Notes: generated from the sequence alone by a model not told the origin. Positions 44,869 through 57,510 are shown, counted from the first letter of the stretch. The stretch is 64,000 nt of DNA from Microstegium vimineum (GCA_022036555.1 CM039120.1:34847017-34911016), one strand, 5' to 3'. Numbers and translations: made by a program.

Positions 44869-46104
44869 TGTTGGGTTATGAGGTTGCTACGCTAGCCAGA
44901 AAACAAAATTTTTCTACCCCATAAACCAGGAGCTAGTGCTAGTTATAGATCACGGGGTTACCACTAGATGCACAGGTGCAGCGGAAGCGACTTGATGTAG
45001 TCGTGCACGTCGCAGCAGTGTCGTGCAGTTGCGAGGTCATCCGTCTCAACGTCTCCTTCTCGCGGTTCGTCCTTGTGCTCCAGATGCAACACCTCCGAGG
45101 AATCCCACACGTGCAGGGAAGAAGCGTCACGCCTCTGGACTGCTAGGTCCGCGAGGAGTACTAGGAGCGAGCGACGGTGGCTGCCAAAGAACATGAGTAT
45201 CTCACCTCGCGCCCACCCCTTGCTTATATAGGCGTCCTAATGAGCTCCCACGTTGGAGGCCCATTAGCAACCCTAAACCTAGTCTAATATGGGTCCAACC
45301 CGAATTAGGTTTCCAGCCCCTTAAGCGTGCGACCCTATGGGCTCACGCACACATAGACATGGCCCAAGTACTCTTACTCGACCAATAGTTGACAGCGGCC
45401 TCTAGCAAGGCGTGTCAACTCCTATGCATACGCTATGATCATATCAGACGAACCACCACAATACAATATACATGTTATTCCTTTGCCTCATGATATTTGG
45501 TTCAACTCGTGGGGAGAATTAGATTTAAGTTTATTCATAGGAGTTGACACGCCTTGCTAGAGGCTGCTGTCAACTATTGGTCGAGTAAGAGTACTTGGGC
45601 CATGTCTATGTGTGCGTGAACCCATAGGGTCGCACGCTTAAGGGGCTGGAAGCCTAATACGGGTTGGACCCGAATTAGACTAGGTTTAGGGTTGCTAATG
45701 GGCCTCCAACGTGGGAGCTCATTAGGACGCCTATATATGCAAGGGATGGGCGCGGGGCGAGATACTCACGTTCTTTGGCAGCCGTCGTCGCCCTCCCCAC
45801 GCTCGCGCCTAGTACTCCTCGCGGACCTAGCAGTCCAAAGGCGTGACGCTTCTTCCCTGCACGTGTGGGATTCCTTGGAGGTGTTGCATCTGGAGCACAA
45901 GGAAGAACCACGAGAAGGAGACGTTGAGACGGACGACCTCACAACTGCACGGCACTGCTGCGACGTGCACAACTACATCAAGTCACTTCCGCTGCACCTG
46001 CGCGTCTAGTGGTAACCCCGTGATCTATAACTAGCACTAGTTCCTGGTTTATGGGGTAGAAAAAATTTGTTTTCTGGCTAGCGTAGCAACCTCATAACCC
46101 TACA
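44869..46104. mobile_element. Foldback element with long inverted arms
   Basis: Two arms of about 560-570 bases (44869-45427 and 45536-46104) are inverted copies of each other, with a loop of about 109 bases. Ends are TGTTGGGTTATGAGG and CCTCATAACCCTACA. Each arm has a TATATA box (TTATATAGGCG, CTATATATGC) and shares ATAACTAGCACTAG. No convincing TSD is seen. It could be a foldback DNA transposon with long TIRs or two LTRs in inverted order. The ORFs inside differ between arms and look non-coding. Confidence 0.8.
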
Positions 46105-46320
46105 CAGATGCAGTGAACAGAGAGCGACCGGAGTCACTATGCGGGCAGATGCACAGTGGGGAAGGGCGACCGGACGCAAGAGCATTGGTCCGAACGGCTT
46201 AAAACGCGCGTCCGGACTGTGCGACCGGAGCAGAACAGAGAGCAGAGGGGGTGATCCGGACGCAAAACTCAGTCCGGACACAGGGCAAAAACAACGTCCG
46301 GACCTTGATCCGAAGCCAGA
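46105..46320. repeat. Element F: internal CCGGACGC block, right part
   Basis: Repeated GACCGGACGC, CGTCCGGACTG, ATCCGGACGC and CAGTCCGGAC words. They are the same type as in the F LTRs but lie downstream of pol. Confidence 0.8.
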
Positions 46321-46790
46321 CATGCATTGAATCTTTTTTCTATCTCTCCCTTGCTCTCTCCCATACTATTTCCAACACAAATAAGACTCGAATGAACACT
46401 TGTTGGACATAGTGTGAGAACCATCACTCAAACCCTCGTGATTTTTCAAATAGTTAGCCTTTGGCTTAGCTCTTTTTAATGAAAATAGGCAATAAAAGAG
46501 GGCGAGGAACATCATAAGGCCACTAGTAGGGGTATCGTAACAACTTGAGCGTGGAATGCTCCCCCTAAAGTGGATGAACTTAGCGGATGCTCAAAACTTA
46601 ACCGAAAAAGAACGATCAAGCAACAAACATGCATATGCAATGCAGTACTTGAATTTGAATCTAGTTGCTTGCCAAGTTTAAACCTCGATTAAGCTTCTTC
46701 ACACACTTGAGGGCGGTTAGCTTAACCGAGTTAGACAAGCCTATGTGCACGTACATAATTTAAACATGAATGCAAGGTACCAACACAAGA
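46321..46790 (-). other. Element F: spacer after pol with PPT-like tract
   Basis: Non-coding. On the minus strand a CTTTAGGGGGAGC tract lies at 46559-46571, far from the true PPT at 26947. Confidence 0.6.
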
Positions 46791-49700
46791 TCATCTTTTA
46801 GTGAAGTTACTTAGATCAAGCACATTTAGTTCACTTCTCAACCTACAAAAGGTTACTTCATCAAGTGGTTTTGTGAAGATATCCGCCAATTGATCTTCAC
46901 TTCTTACACCAACAAGGGAGATATCTTTCTTTGAAACATGATCCCTTATAAAGTGATGACGGATATCAATGTGCTTAGTGCGGGAGTGTTGAACCGGATT
47001 ATTAGCAAGTTTTACCGCACTTTCATTATCACAAAGAAGTGGTACACTTTTAAGCTCAACACCATAGTCTAGAAGAGTTTGTTTCATGTATAGGATTTGT
47101 GCACAACAAGCTCCAGCAGCTATGTATTCCTCTTACGAGGTAGACAAAGCCACACTATTTTGTTTCTTAGATGACCATGATACAAGTGATCTTCCAAGCA
47201 AATGGCAACCTCTGTAGGTACTCTTCCTATCAACTTTGCAACCGGCATAGTCCGAATCGGAGTAGCCCACTAGTTGAAAAGTAGCTCCTTTGGGATACCA
47301 AAGGCCAATGCTTGGGGTGTGCTTTACATATCTAAGGATTCTTTTTATGACACTTAGATGGGATTCCTTAGGTTTTGCTTGAAACCTAGCACACATGCAC
47401 ACACTAAACATGATATCGGGCCTAGATGCGGTAAGATATAACAAACTACCAATCATAGAACGGTAGAGAGTTTGATCAATAGGTTTACCGTCCTCATCAA
47501 GGTCGAGGTGTCCATTTGTAGGCATTGGTGTATTGATTGGCTTACAATCTTCCATCTTGAACTTCTTTAGCACATCATTAGTATACTTCTCTTGAGATAC
47601 AAATGTGCCTTCTCTCAATTGCTTCACTTGAAACCAAAGGAAGAAAGTAAGCTCTCCAATCATGGACATCTCAAATTCCTTTGACATCAAGTTACCAAAT
47701 TCCTTGCAATAATCTTCATTCGTCGAGCCAAAGATAATATCATCAACATACACTTGACAAATGAAGATATCTCCATCTTGCTTCTTGGTAAATAGTGTTG
47801 TGTCAACCTTCCCAATAGTGAATCCCTTCTTGAAGAGGAAGTCCCGAAGACGCTCATACCAAGCTCTAGGGGCTTGCTTAGCCCATATAGCGTCATGGAC
47901 AACCTATAAACATGGTTAGGATATCTAGGGTCCTCAAAACCAAGAGGTTGATTGACATAGACTAGTTCATTTATGAAACCATTTAAGAATGCACTTTTCA
48001 CATCCATTTGATATAACTTCATATCATGGTGTGATGCATATGAAAGGAGGATACGAATGGCTTCAAGTCTTGCAACCGGTGCAAAGGTCTCCCCAAAATC
48101 CAAGCCTTCAACTTGGGAGAACCCCTTTGCAACTAGCCTTGCCTTGTTTCTAACCACTTGAGCTTGATCATCTTTCTTGTTGCGGAACACCCACTTGGTT
48201 CCTATCACTCTTGCATCTTGTGGCTTTTCTTCTAGAGTCCATACTTGATTGCGGGTGAGGTTGTTCAATTCTTCATGCATGGCATTCACCAAATCAGGAT
48301 TCTCAAGTGCTTCCTCTACACAAGTAGGCTCAACACAAGAAACAAAAGAGTGATGTGCAATAAATGAAGCAATCTTTTGGGACCGAGTCATTACTCCCCA
48401 TGAAGGACTCCCAATGATAAGTTCTTTTGGATGGGCTTGGAGTATGGGTGCGGATCTTTTATCAACCACTTGAGGAGGAGGATTAGGTGCATCAACATCT
48501 TGAGCTTGAGGGATGAAGGTATCTTCATTTGTTTCCCTCACTTTATCATCATCATCTTGAGGCTCTTGTGATGTAGAAGGTTGAGCATTTGCATTATCTT
48601 CAACTTCTACCACCACTTGATCTTCTTCTTTCGGGTTGATTGCACCGGTAGGCATGTTCTTCATAGCCTTCCTCAATGATTCATCACCTACATCATCAAG
48701 ATTTTCATTTGCTCCTTGGGAGCCATTAGTCTCATCAAATTCCAAGTCATACGTTTCTTCAACTAAGCCGGTGGCTTGGTTAAATACACAGTATGCTTTG
48801 GATTTCAAAGAATAACCAACTAGGAAGCCAATATCACATCTTCTTTGAAACTTCCCTAGATGTTGACGCTTCTTGTAGATGTAGACCTTGCACCCAAACA
48901 CCCTAAATAATGATATATCCGACTTCTTTCCATTAAGCAACTCATATGGTGTCTTCTTCAAGAATCTTTGGATGAACAATCTATTGGAAGCATAGCATGC
49001 GGTGTTGATAGCTTCGGCCCAAAACTTCTCCAGGGTGTTATACTCATCTAGCATGGTTATTGCAAGAATAATTAGTGTCCAATTCTTCCTCTCAACCACT
49101 CTATTTTGTTGAGGTGTATATGTTGCGGACACTTCATGCTTGATCCCAACTTCATCACAATAATCTTCAATCTTTGTGTTGATAAACTCGGTGCCATTGT
49201 CACTTCTAATTTTCTTGATCTCTACATCAAATTCATTTTGGGCTCTCTTGGCAAACTTCTTGAATGAGCTTGTAGCTTCCCCTTTGTCATGAAGAAAGAA
49301 CACCCATGTGTATCTTGAATAATCATCCACTATCACAAGACAAAAGAGGTTGCCACCCAAACTAGCATATGTTGTAGGTCCAAACAAATCCATGTGAAGT
49401 AGCTCAAGAACCCTTGATGTTGACATGAATGCTTTGTGTGGGTGAGTGCTGGCAGCTTGCTTGCCGGCTTGACATGCACTACAAAGCTTATACTTTTCAA
49501 ACACAACATCCTTGATGCCTCTAACCATTTCCTTCTTCAATAGCTTCTTGAGAGTAAACATACCAACATGAGCTAGCCTTCTATGCCACAACCAACCAAG
49601 AGATGAGCTAGTGAAAAAACATGTTTGGAGGTTGGCATCATTTGATGAGAAATCCACAAGGTAGAGGTTATTGTGCCGAAAGCCTTTGAATATGACTTGA

Positions 49701-50013
49701 CTATCATCAATCTTTGACACAATGACTTCATTAGGAGTGAACAAGCATTGGAAACCAAGATCACACAATTGGCCAACCGAGAGTAAGTTGAAGCTTAGTA
49801 TGCAACTAGCAAAACATTTGATATTGAGTTGTCATTTGAGATTGCCACTTTTCCATGTCCTTTGACCTTTCCCTTTGAGTTGTCCCCAAATGTAATCTTG
49901 TCTTGGTTGTTGACATCTTCTTCCAATGAGGTGAACATCCGGGGGTCACCGGTCATATGTTGAGTGCACCCACTATCTATCACCCAATGACTTCCACCGG
50001 TCTTGTAGTTCAC
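46791..50013 (-). pseudogene. pol: Element F: Sirevirus pol (protease to RNase H)
   Basis: Minus-strand order: protease HWVIDSGCTQHM (about 49985), then a frameshift near 49800. An open frame of 693 codons (49768-47687) holds the pre-integrase segment WLWHRRLAHVG, zinc end CSACQAGKQA and the integrase triad (LLHMDLFGP, IRSDNGTEF, VVERKNW). It continues into RT (WVFRNKKDDQAQVVRNKARL, LYQMDVKSAFLNGF). A frameshift near 47900 precedes the YVDDIIFGS box at 47753. RNase H (GYSDSDYAGC, LCDNESAVKLANN) is split by a TAA near 47133 and ends at 46791. With two frameshifts and one or more stops it is inactive. Confidence 0.92.
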
Positions 50014-50085
50014 CTACACACACAAGAGATCAAGCTTGTTGTTTAGGCACCCATTGAGTACGGGGGCCATTGATTTCTCTATAAG

Positions 50086-52414
50086 TTACTTAGCCACCCA
50101 AAGTGTCTTTGGTCTATTCTTGTTGGGTGGTCCCAAGAACACAACAAGTGGCTTTCCCTTGACATCCTTGTTGATGACATAGTGAGCATTGTATGCAAAG
50201 GGCCTAGTGTGCTTGGGCAAGGGTTGTGGAAATGGAGTCACACAATTATGAGAAAAGTGTCCTTGCTTCCCACACTCAAAGCATGTCTTCATCTTTTGCT
50301 TTGGCTTTGCTTGATAGAAGTACTTGGCTTGTTGTTGATATTGAGCTTTAGCTTTAGCTTTGGCCTTCTTCACTTGAGCGGACTTGTAACCAAGACCGGC
50401 TTTGTCATTCTTCATGACGGTGTTCATAAGGATCTCACTTTGAAGATTGTGGCCCTTAGTGAACCTCTCCATTCCAATGGCTAGATGGTTCTTCTCATTC
50501 TTTAGCCTCTTATTCTCTTCTCTAAGCATATCAACTTCAATTGCCACATCATAGTATTCATCTTGTGACTCAATCACAATTGACTTGGTTGACTTGAGCT
50601 TGATAAGATCTTGTTTGAGCTTCTCATTCTCATTCTTGATCTTGACATAGTCATCATAGTGATCCGCCACAACCACTTGCTTGCCTTTGCACTTAGACTC
50701 TTGCTCAATTGGCTCAACAATAAAATCATCACAAAGATGTGCCAATGTTAATCTTGACAATGGGGTTAGCAACAATAGGCAATGCATCTTCAAGACATTC
50801 ATTAGCTATAAGGAGAGTATCATAGTTCATCTTTACTTCGGTGTACTCTTCCCTAAGTTTGTTGCATCTTTCTCTAAGCTCTTATGATGTCCTCTCTAGC
50901 TTATCATGTTTCTCTTTTAGCTCTTTGAGAGAGGATTTGAGCTCCTTAGCATGTGAGGATAAGGATTTGTTTTCACTTATTAACTCATCACTAGCATTTG
51001 AGGTTATTTCAAGTTTTTCATGGAAGTCATCATTTTATCTTTCAAGCTTCTCATTTTTAGCTTGCTCCTTCTTCACAATTTTAGTATACTTACTGAGCAA
51101 TTTTATGAGTTCATCATAAGAAGGAGCTTGGTATTCTTTTTCACTTTCACTACCACTATCATCACTATCATCTACTTTGGATTGTACCTTCCGGACACCC
51201 TTGGCCATAAGGCATAGGTGTGTAGAGGATGTAGTGGAGGAAGACGGTGGTGGTGGAGGAGGAAATGAAGTCCCAATGACTAGAGCGGCCACCCTCTCAT
51301 CATCACTTTCATCACCGGATGACTCGCTTGATTCTTCAATGTCGGTTAACCAATCACCAACTATGTATGCCTTGCCATCTTTCTTATTTTGGTGTTGGAA
51401 CCTTTTCTTCTTGAAGCCATCTTTCTTCTTGGGAGGCTTCTCATCTTTCTTCTCATCGTCACTTGACTCATCTTTTTGCTCTCTACCATTCTTGTACTTC
51501 TTCTTGTACTTGTCCTTCTTGGGCTTGGTACAATGATGAGCTAGATGGCCAAGATCACTACAATTGAAGCAATCCATCTCCGACAACGGCTTCCTCTTGT
51601 TCCTAGTGAAGAACTTCTTCTTTCTTGAATCAAACTTGACACCGCTCTTGTTTAGCTTCTTTAGCATCTTGGTGGTCTTCTTCACCATTAGAGCAATGTT
51701 TGAGTCATCATCATCTTCACTTGAGGTATCATACACCATCTTTGACTTGCCCGTGTCATGGCTAGATTTGAGTGCCAAATCCTTCTTCTTGGTGGATGAT
51801 GAAGCTTCATCTTCTTTGTGGATGTGCATGTACATCTCATGTTCATTGATCTTTCCCAAGACTTGAGTTGGTGTATAGTTGGAAAGATCACCTTGATGCA
51901 ACATGGTCACAATGTTGGCATACTTGGCAATTTGAAGCACACAAAGAATCTTGCTTACAACATCGGCTTCATCCATTTGCTTTAGCCCAAGAGCATTCAA
52001 TTCTTCTACAAGAACATTTAAGCGTGAGTACATTTCATTTGCATTCTCATGAGCAAGCATGGTAAAAGCATTCATCTTATTCATGACTAAGTGATATCGC
52101 TCTTCCTGCTCACTCTTTGTGCCCTCATGAAGACCACAAATGTTCTTCCACAACTCATGCGCATTCTTGGAAGTGCGCACGCGGTTGAACACTTCTTTAC
52201 CAATGCCCCTAAAGAGGGTGTTCCGGGCTTTGGCATTCCACTTCTCATAGTGTACCTCGTCACCGAATGGTTCTCCATTAAATTGAGGAAATCCATCGGT
52301 GGCGGCTTTGAGCACATCAACATCCAAGGCTTCGAGGTAAGCCTCCATATGAACTTTCCAATAAGGAAAGTCATCTCCATCAAACATGGGCGGCGGTCCA
52401 TCCCCATGGGACAT
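50086..52414 (-). pseudogene. gag: Element F: Sirevirus gag with two zinc knuckles
   Basis: The ATG at 52414 opens MSHGDGPPPMFDGDDFPYWK. The N-terminal 459 codons are open and contain the UBN2-like region and a zinc knuckle CFNCSDLGHLAHHC (all four ligands present), followed by a Lys/Asp-rich linker. A TAA at 51035, another stop near 50881 and a frameshift near 50760 interrupt the coiled-coil part. The distal 50802-50086 segment carries a second knuckle CFECGKQGHFSHNC and ends at TAA/TAG next to the protease. It is the structural protein of F, and the upstream half is the best preserved. Confidence 0.88.
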
Positions 52415-52454
52415 CTTGCTCTAGGCGGTCAAGCCTAATTTAGAGCAACCAAGC

Positions 52455-53866
52455 TCTCATATGCAATTCTAGTCAAGCAACAAGAATGTAATGCAGAAAG
52501 TAATGCTTGAATGTAATTGCGATAAGTAAAGGGATGGAGGAAGGAGAAATGACACGGCGATGTTTTGCCGAGGTATCGAGGAGTCGACACTCCCCCTAGT
52601 CCTCGTTGGAGCACCCGCGCAAGAGTATCGCTCCCCCTTCATCCGCGCAAAGACTAAGTGCTCTCTATGGGCTAATTCATTGCCACTCCGGCTCGGTGAA
52701 TCGCCAACAACCGATCACAAATGAACTTGGGTCATCCACAAGGAACACCACCGGATGATCACCAAGCAAACCTCCGCGAAGCCGTCTAGGTGATGTCGAT
52801 CACCAAGAGTAACAAGCACTAACTCTCACTTGACCAAGGCTAGTCTAGTGATTGAATGGATGCACACTTGCTAACTCTAAGCAACTAGTGAGAATCAACA
52901 CATAGAATTGCAATTCACACTCTCACTAGGGCTCTTGCACAACTTGCTCTCTCACAAGTGAATCTCAGCAATTGGAATGGGCAAGAGAGCCTCCATGGGG
53001 CTGATGAGGAAGTATAAATACCCCCCAAGCCAACCCCTAGCCGTTAGAGGCAAAAACCACCTTTCGTCGTCAGTCCGGACGCAAGATGAGAGGGGGATCC
53101 GGACCATTAAGCATGCGCCCGGACCCTTTCACTTCACTGTTCTCAGCACTGAAACCCTGGGAGTCCGGACGCACTTTCCAGTCCGGACGCAGGCATCCGG
53201 ACAGCGTCCGGATCGAATTCTCCTCTCTGGTGCTCTCTGTGTAGGGTCCGGACCCTACTTGGCATCCGGACTCTACACTCCAGACTGCGTCTGGATCAAA
53301 TCTGCAAAACTGGCCCTCTCTATGTAGGGTCCGGATGCACCCTATAGTCCGGACCCAAGCACTGTTCATTGCGTCCGGACGCACTGATATACGCAGAGTG
53401 AACCCTAGGGTCCGGATGCACAACCGATGGTCCGGACCCACGGATACACTTGCGTCTGGAGCTTCTTTTCAGGGCATATCAACTCACTTCCTTCATGGAA
53501 GTTTCTCCACTTGGTCTAAGGACTATTTCTAAAGCTTCCTAGTTCTAGTTTGACAAGTGTGCACCACACCTAACCACTAAGCCTCTCCTAGGTCAAGCTA
53601 CTAGATAGAACCCCTCTTAATAGTACGACCAAAGGAAAAATAAAGGTGCTAAACTACTCTAAGTGACTCTCAACTCTAATGACACTTAGACCTAGTCTAA
53701 TCTTCAACCTTGTCGATTCCAATAAGGGGCACATACTCCATGATAGTCCAATCAACCATCCATTACCATGACCTAACTTTCTTATTGCCTCTGCAAAACA
53801 CACGTTAGTCATAGCAATCTTGCATTGTCGTTAATCACCGAAACACTAGGGGCCTAGATGCTTTCA
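52455..53866 (-). repeat. Element F: 5' LTR, family 2, lacking its last ~100 bases
   Basis: On the minus strand it begins TGAAAGCATCTAGGCCCCTA (at 53866) and matches 25384-26946. Its 3' end and part of the PBS are deleted: the match stops near 52455 and sequence GAGAGCTTGGTTGC then leads to the gag ATG. TTCTT follows at 53867-53871. The repeat block is at 53070-53465. Confidence 0.92.
53070..53465. repeat. GTCCGGACGC-type short-repeat block in F 5' LTR
   Basis: Same words as 26150-26520. One extra GTCCGGACGC stretch of about 30 bases at 53168-53200 is not in the 3' LTR, a copy-number difference between the two LTRs of one element. Confidence 0.85.
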
Positions 53867-53871
53867 TTCTT

Positions 53872-54663
53872 CATGAATTTGCTAAACCTGCGCACAAAGA
53901 GGGCCATCATCTCATCATCAAGGTCACTAGCATATTCACCATCACTTGACTCTCGCTTCTTTGCTTTGCCCTTGCTATTGGATGGTGATGCCTTGAATGC
54001 TAAGCTCTTCTTTTCCTTCTTTTCTTCCTTCACCTCTTCTTCTTTACTTTCTTCATTGTATTGCTCTTCGGTCATAATCTCACCAAGAACTTCATTTGGA
54101 GTGATCTTGTCCAAACCATCTCTCCTAATTATTTGCTTCAAAGTTTTGTATTTCTTGGGCAAACAACCAAGAAACCGGTTTGAGAAGTCCTCATCCTTGA
54201 CCTTCTCACCCAAGCTCTTGAGATCATTGATGATCACTTGGAGCCTATGAAACATCTCCGGGATAGACTCATCATCCTTCATCTTGAAGTGAGATAGCTT
54301 GTCCTTGAGCATGTACAACTTGGCATTCTTTACCGTTGAAGTGCCTTCATAAGTATATTCAAGTCTCTTCCACACTTCACTTGCCTTGTCAAGATCTTTG
54401 ATTTGCTCAAACACCTTGGAGTCAATGCCATTGAAGATCACATTGAGTGACATGGTGTTGCATTGTCGGTTCTCTTGCTCTCTAGGTGTGGGAGTGGCTT
54501 CATCAAGAATGACAAAGTCATGTTCGGTCACACTCCACACCTTCTCATGTATTGAACCTAGATGCATCTTCATCTTCCTCTTCCAATAATCAAATGATGT
54601 GCCATCAAACATTGGTGGTTTGCTTCCCACATGGTTGAATGATATTTGAGTCATCTCTAACAC
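53872..54663 (-). pseudogene. gag: Element E: Sirevirus gag N-terminal part
   Basis: An open minus-strand frame from ATG 54663 (or 54654, MTQISFNHVGSKPPMFDGTS) through YWKRKMKMHLGSIHEKVW, the UBN2-like core (IPEMFHRLQVIINDLKSLGE, FLGCLPKKYKTLKQII) and an acidic linker. It ends at KFMKN, where F inserted. It continues in frame with 24581-25383 across F, so the E gag was intact when F landed, apart from changes I cannot see. Confidence 0.9.
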
Positions 54664-54699
54664 CGAAGGTTGTTAAGCCTTGATAATAGCGGTGACCAC

Positions 54700-54712
54700 G
54701 GCTTTGATACCA
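54700..54712 (-). other. Element E: primer-binding site
   Basis: The minus strand reads TGGTATCAAAGCC two bases inside the LTR end TTTCA, the initiator Met tRNA type with one change. Confidence 0.88.
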
Positions 54713-55639
54713 CTTGAAAGGTCCTAGATGGCTAGAGGGGGGTGAATAGCCTAATAAAAATTCTACAAATCACTAGAGCAAAAGGTTAGATAACACTTAA
54801 GCAAGCTTTTTGCTCTAGCTCTACTTGAGATGCAAAGCCACCTATCCAATGCAATTCTAGTTAACTAAGTGCCTAACAAACAATAGCAAGAACCTAAGGC
54901 ACTTAGCACAAGCTAGCAAGAACAACTAATAGATGAGCTAACTAGCAAGCTAACTTAGACAAGATATGAATGAATATAATGCTAGGAAGAGGGTGATTGT
55001 TATACCGATGCCTTGTGAAGTAAGGATGTCAATGTAGAGAGACAATCACAAAGAATACCAATGAGTAGCTGGGAGACAAGTTGACAAACGATGTTTCTCT
55101 CGAGGTTCACTTGGTTGCCACCAAGCTAGTCCCCATTGTGTCGACTACTCAAGTGGTGATTTGGTGACTAATAGGCAATGACAAGCCTAGCCCACTAACT
55201 CGGGCGCCACAAGAATCCACCCAAATGAGAGTAACTCAATGACACGAGCAATCCACTAGAGTTACCCTTTGGCGCTCCGCCGAGGTGGGTACAAGCCCTC
55301 TCACAAGTCGTCGAAGCCAACCGCAAACAATCACCAAATGCGTCAAAGCTTCCTCAATTTCCCAAGTCGTCTAGGTGTTGGCAAACACCAAGAATAACAA
55401 GAAACTCTGCGGCGATGACGATGACCAAGTGCCACTAAGATGCAATGCAATGATCAAAGCACTTGGATCACTCAAACTCTCACAAGTATGCAACAAGAGC
55501 AAAGAGAGATGAGTTGGGGGCTATCTCAAGCAAGCACAAGTATGTCAAATGAATGGGAGGTGCAAGAGAGAGCCCTAGGAGCCGGCCACATCACTTAAAT
55601 AGGAACCCCAAACCAACTAGCCGTTTTCTCCTGTTTTCT

Positions 55640-56090
55640 CAGCTTCATGCGTCACTCCGGACGCTACCTGCATGGGGGTCTGGACCATCGCGAGTGCGTC
55701 CGGACCCTTTGGAGTTTGAATCCTGCCATTGGCGTCTCTGTCAGCTGCTGCCGCGTCGCCTCCGGACGCTCGCAATAGTGTAAGCTACGGACCATAGCTG
55801 CCCGTATCCAGACTTTACACAAAGCCGATCCAGAGAGCTCCTCAGCTCCGGTCGCGCATCCGGTGTGTAGCGTCCGGACAGCACTTAGCATCCGGATGCT
55901 ACACAGAGAGCATCTAGAGAGCTCCAAGACTTCAGACGGTTGTCCAGACTCAGCGTTCGGTCGAAGATCAGCGTCTGGAGCCTTCGTCCACCGAAGCCGA
56001 GCCTTAGGGTATGCCTCCATTCGCATATCCGATGGTTCGGACGACATCTTGCCAGCGTCCGGACCCTGTGTCCGGAGCCCTTCTGAGTGT
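55640..56090. repeat. CCGGAC-type short-repeat block in E LTR, copy 1
   Basis: CTCCGGACGC, GCGTCCGGAC and CATCCGGATGC words. Many CG positions are changed to TG or CA (for example GTCCAGAC), as expected after methylation and deamination. Confidence 0.75.
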
Positions 56091-57069
56091 AAGACCGAGT
56101 TGCCTCTTCTTCTCCAAGTTTTCATGTGCTAACACCTTGTGATTCAACCCTTGTTCACCTGTGTTAGCCTTTACAATATATTTTTCTTGGATTATATTTA
56201 GTTCTTTGTGTCACTTAGTTTCATTTTAAATATGCAATGCAAATAACCTAGTGGCACATGATAACCGCAATCGACACGAGTTTTCCCTTCTTGATAGTAC
56301 GGCTATTTATCCTAAATGTGATCACACTCTATAGTCTCTTGATCACTAAACCGAAAATGACCCTATAAATATACCTTTGCCTTGAGCCATTTCCAATCCA
56401 TCTTTTCTTTGGCCATGAAGTGCTTGATACATCATGATCATCCTTTAGGCTCCATGTGTCAAGGTGGATTACCCTATCTTGATAAAGCACTTAGCAATAG
56501 GGTTAGTCCATAGGTTTCATCAATTAACCAAAACCAAACATGGGCTTTCACCCGTTGTGTCGACTACTCAAGTGGTGATTCGGTGGCTAATAGGCAATCA
56601 CAAGCCTAGCCCACTACTCGGGCACCACAAGAACCCACCCAAATGAGAGTAACTCAAAGACACGAGCAATCAACTATAGTTACCCTTTGGCGCTCCGCCG
56701 AGGTGGGTACAAGCCCTCTCACAATCGTCGAAGCCGGCCATGAACATTCACCAATCGCGCCGAAGCTTCCTCAATCGCCCAAGTCGTCTAGGTGTTGGCA
56801 AACACCAAGAATAACAAAAAATCTAGCGACGATGACGATAACCAAGTGCCACTAAGATGCAATGCAATGATCAAGCACTTGGTTCACTCAAACTCTCACA
56901 AGAATGCAATTGAAGCAAAGAGAGATGAGTTGGGGGCTATCTCAAGCAAGCATAAGTATGTCAAAAGAATGGGAGGTGCAAGAGAGAGCCCTAGAAGCCG
57001 GCCAAGACACATTTATAGCCTTCACCAAAATTCTAGCTGTTTTCTCCTCTTTTCTCAGCTGACTGCGCC

Positions 57070-57510
57070 ACTCCGAATGCTACCTCCATGGGGATCCGGA
57101 CCATTGGCCGCGCGTCTGGACCCTTCCCCTTTTGAATCCTGTGGTTGGCGCCTTCACTAGAGCCTTCCACGTGACTCCGGACGCGAAGAATAGAGAGAGT
57201 CCGGACCATTGTCGCTCGCGTCCGGACTCTATGTAGAGCCGGTCCAGAGAGCACCAACTGCCCGGACACACGTCCAGAGTCCACCGTCCGGACGGCACTT
57301 AGCGCCCGGACGCTCTGCAGAGAGAGTCTAGAGAGCTCCATCACTTCGGACGCTTGTCCGGAGTCAGTGTCCGGACATGGATCAGCGTCCGGATCTCCAG
57401 TGCACCGAAGACCGAGAAGTAGGGTTTGCTTCCGGACGCATTTCCATTAGTCCGGACAGCAGCTCTTTAGCGTCCAGACCGGCGTCCGAACCTCTGTCTT
57501 GAGTCCAACC
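57070..57510. repeat. CCGGAC-type short-repeat block in E LTR, copy 2
   Basis: Same words as copy 1 but with different order and number, for example GTCCGGACGGCAC and GCCCGGACGC. Confidence 0.75.

Noticed and set aside
45692..46009. ORF in the right foldback arm that resembles the one in the left arm
   Set aside because: The two are inverted-repeat copies of the same DNA and no domain or frame conservation is seen.
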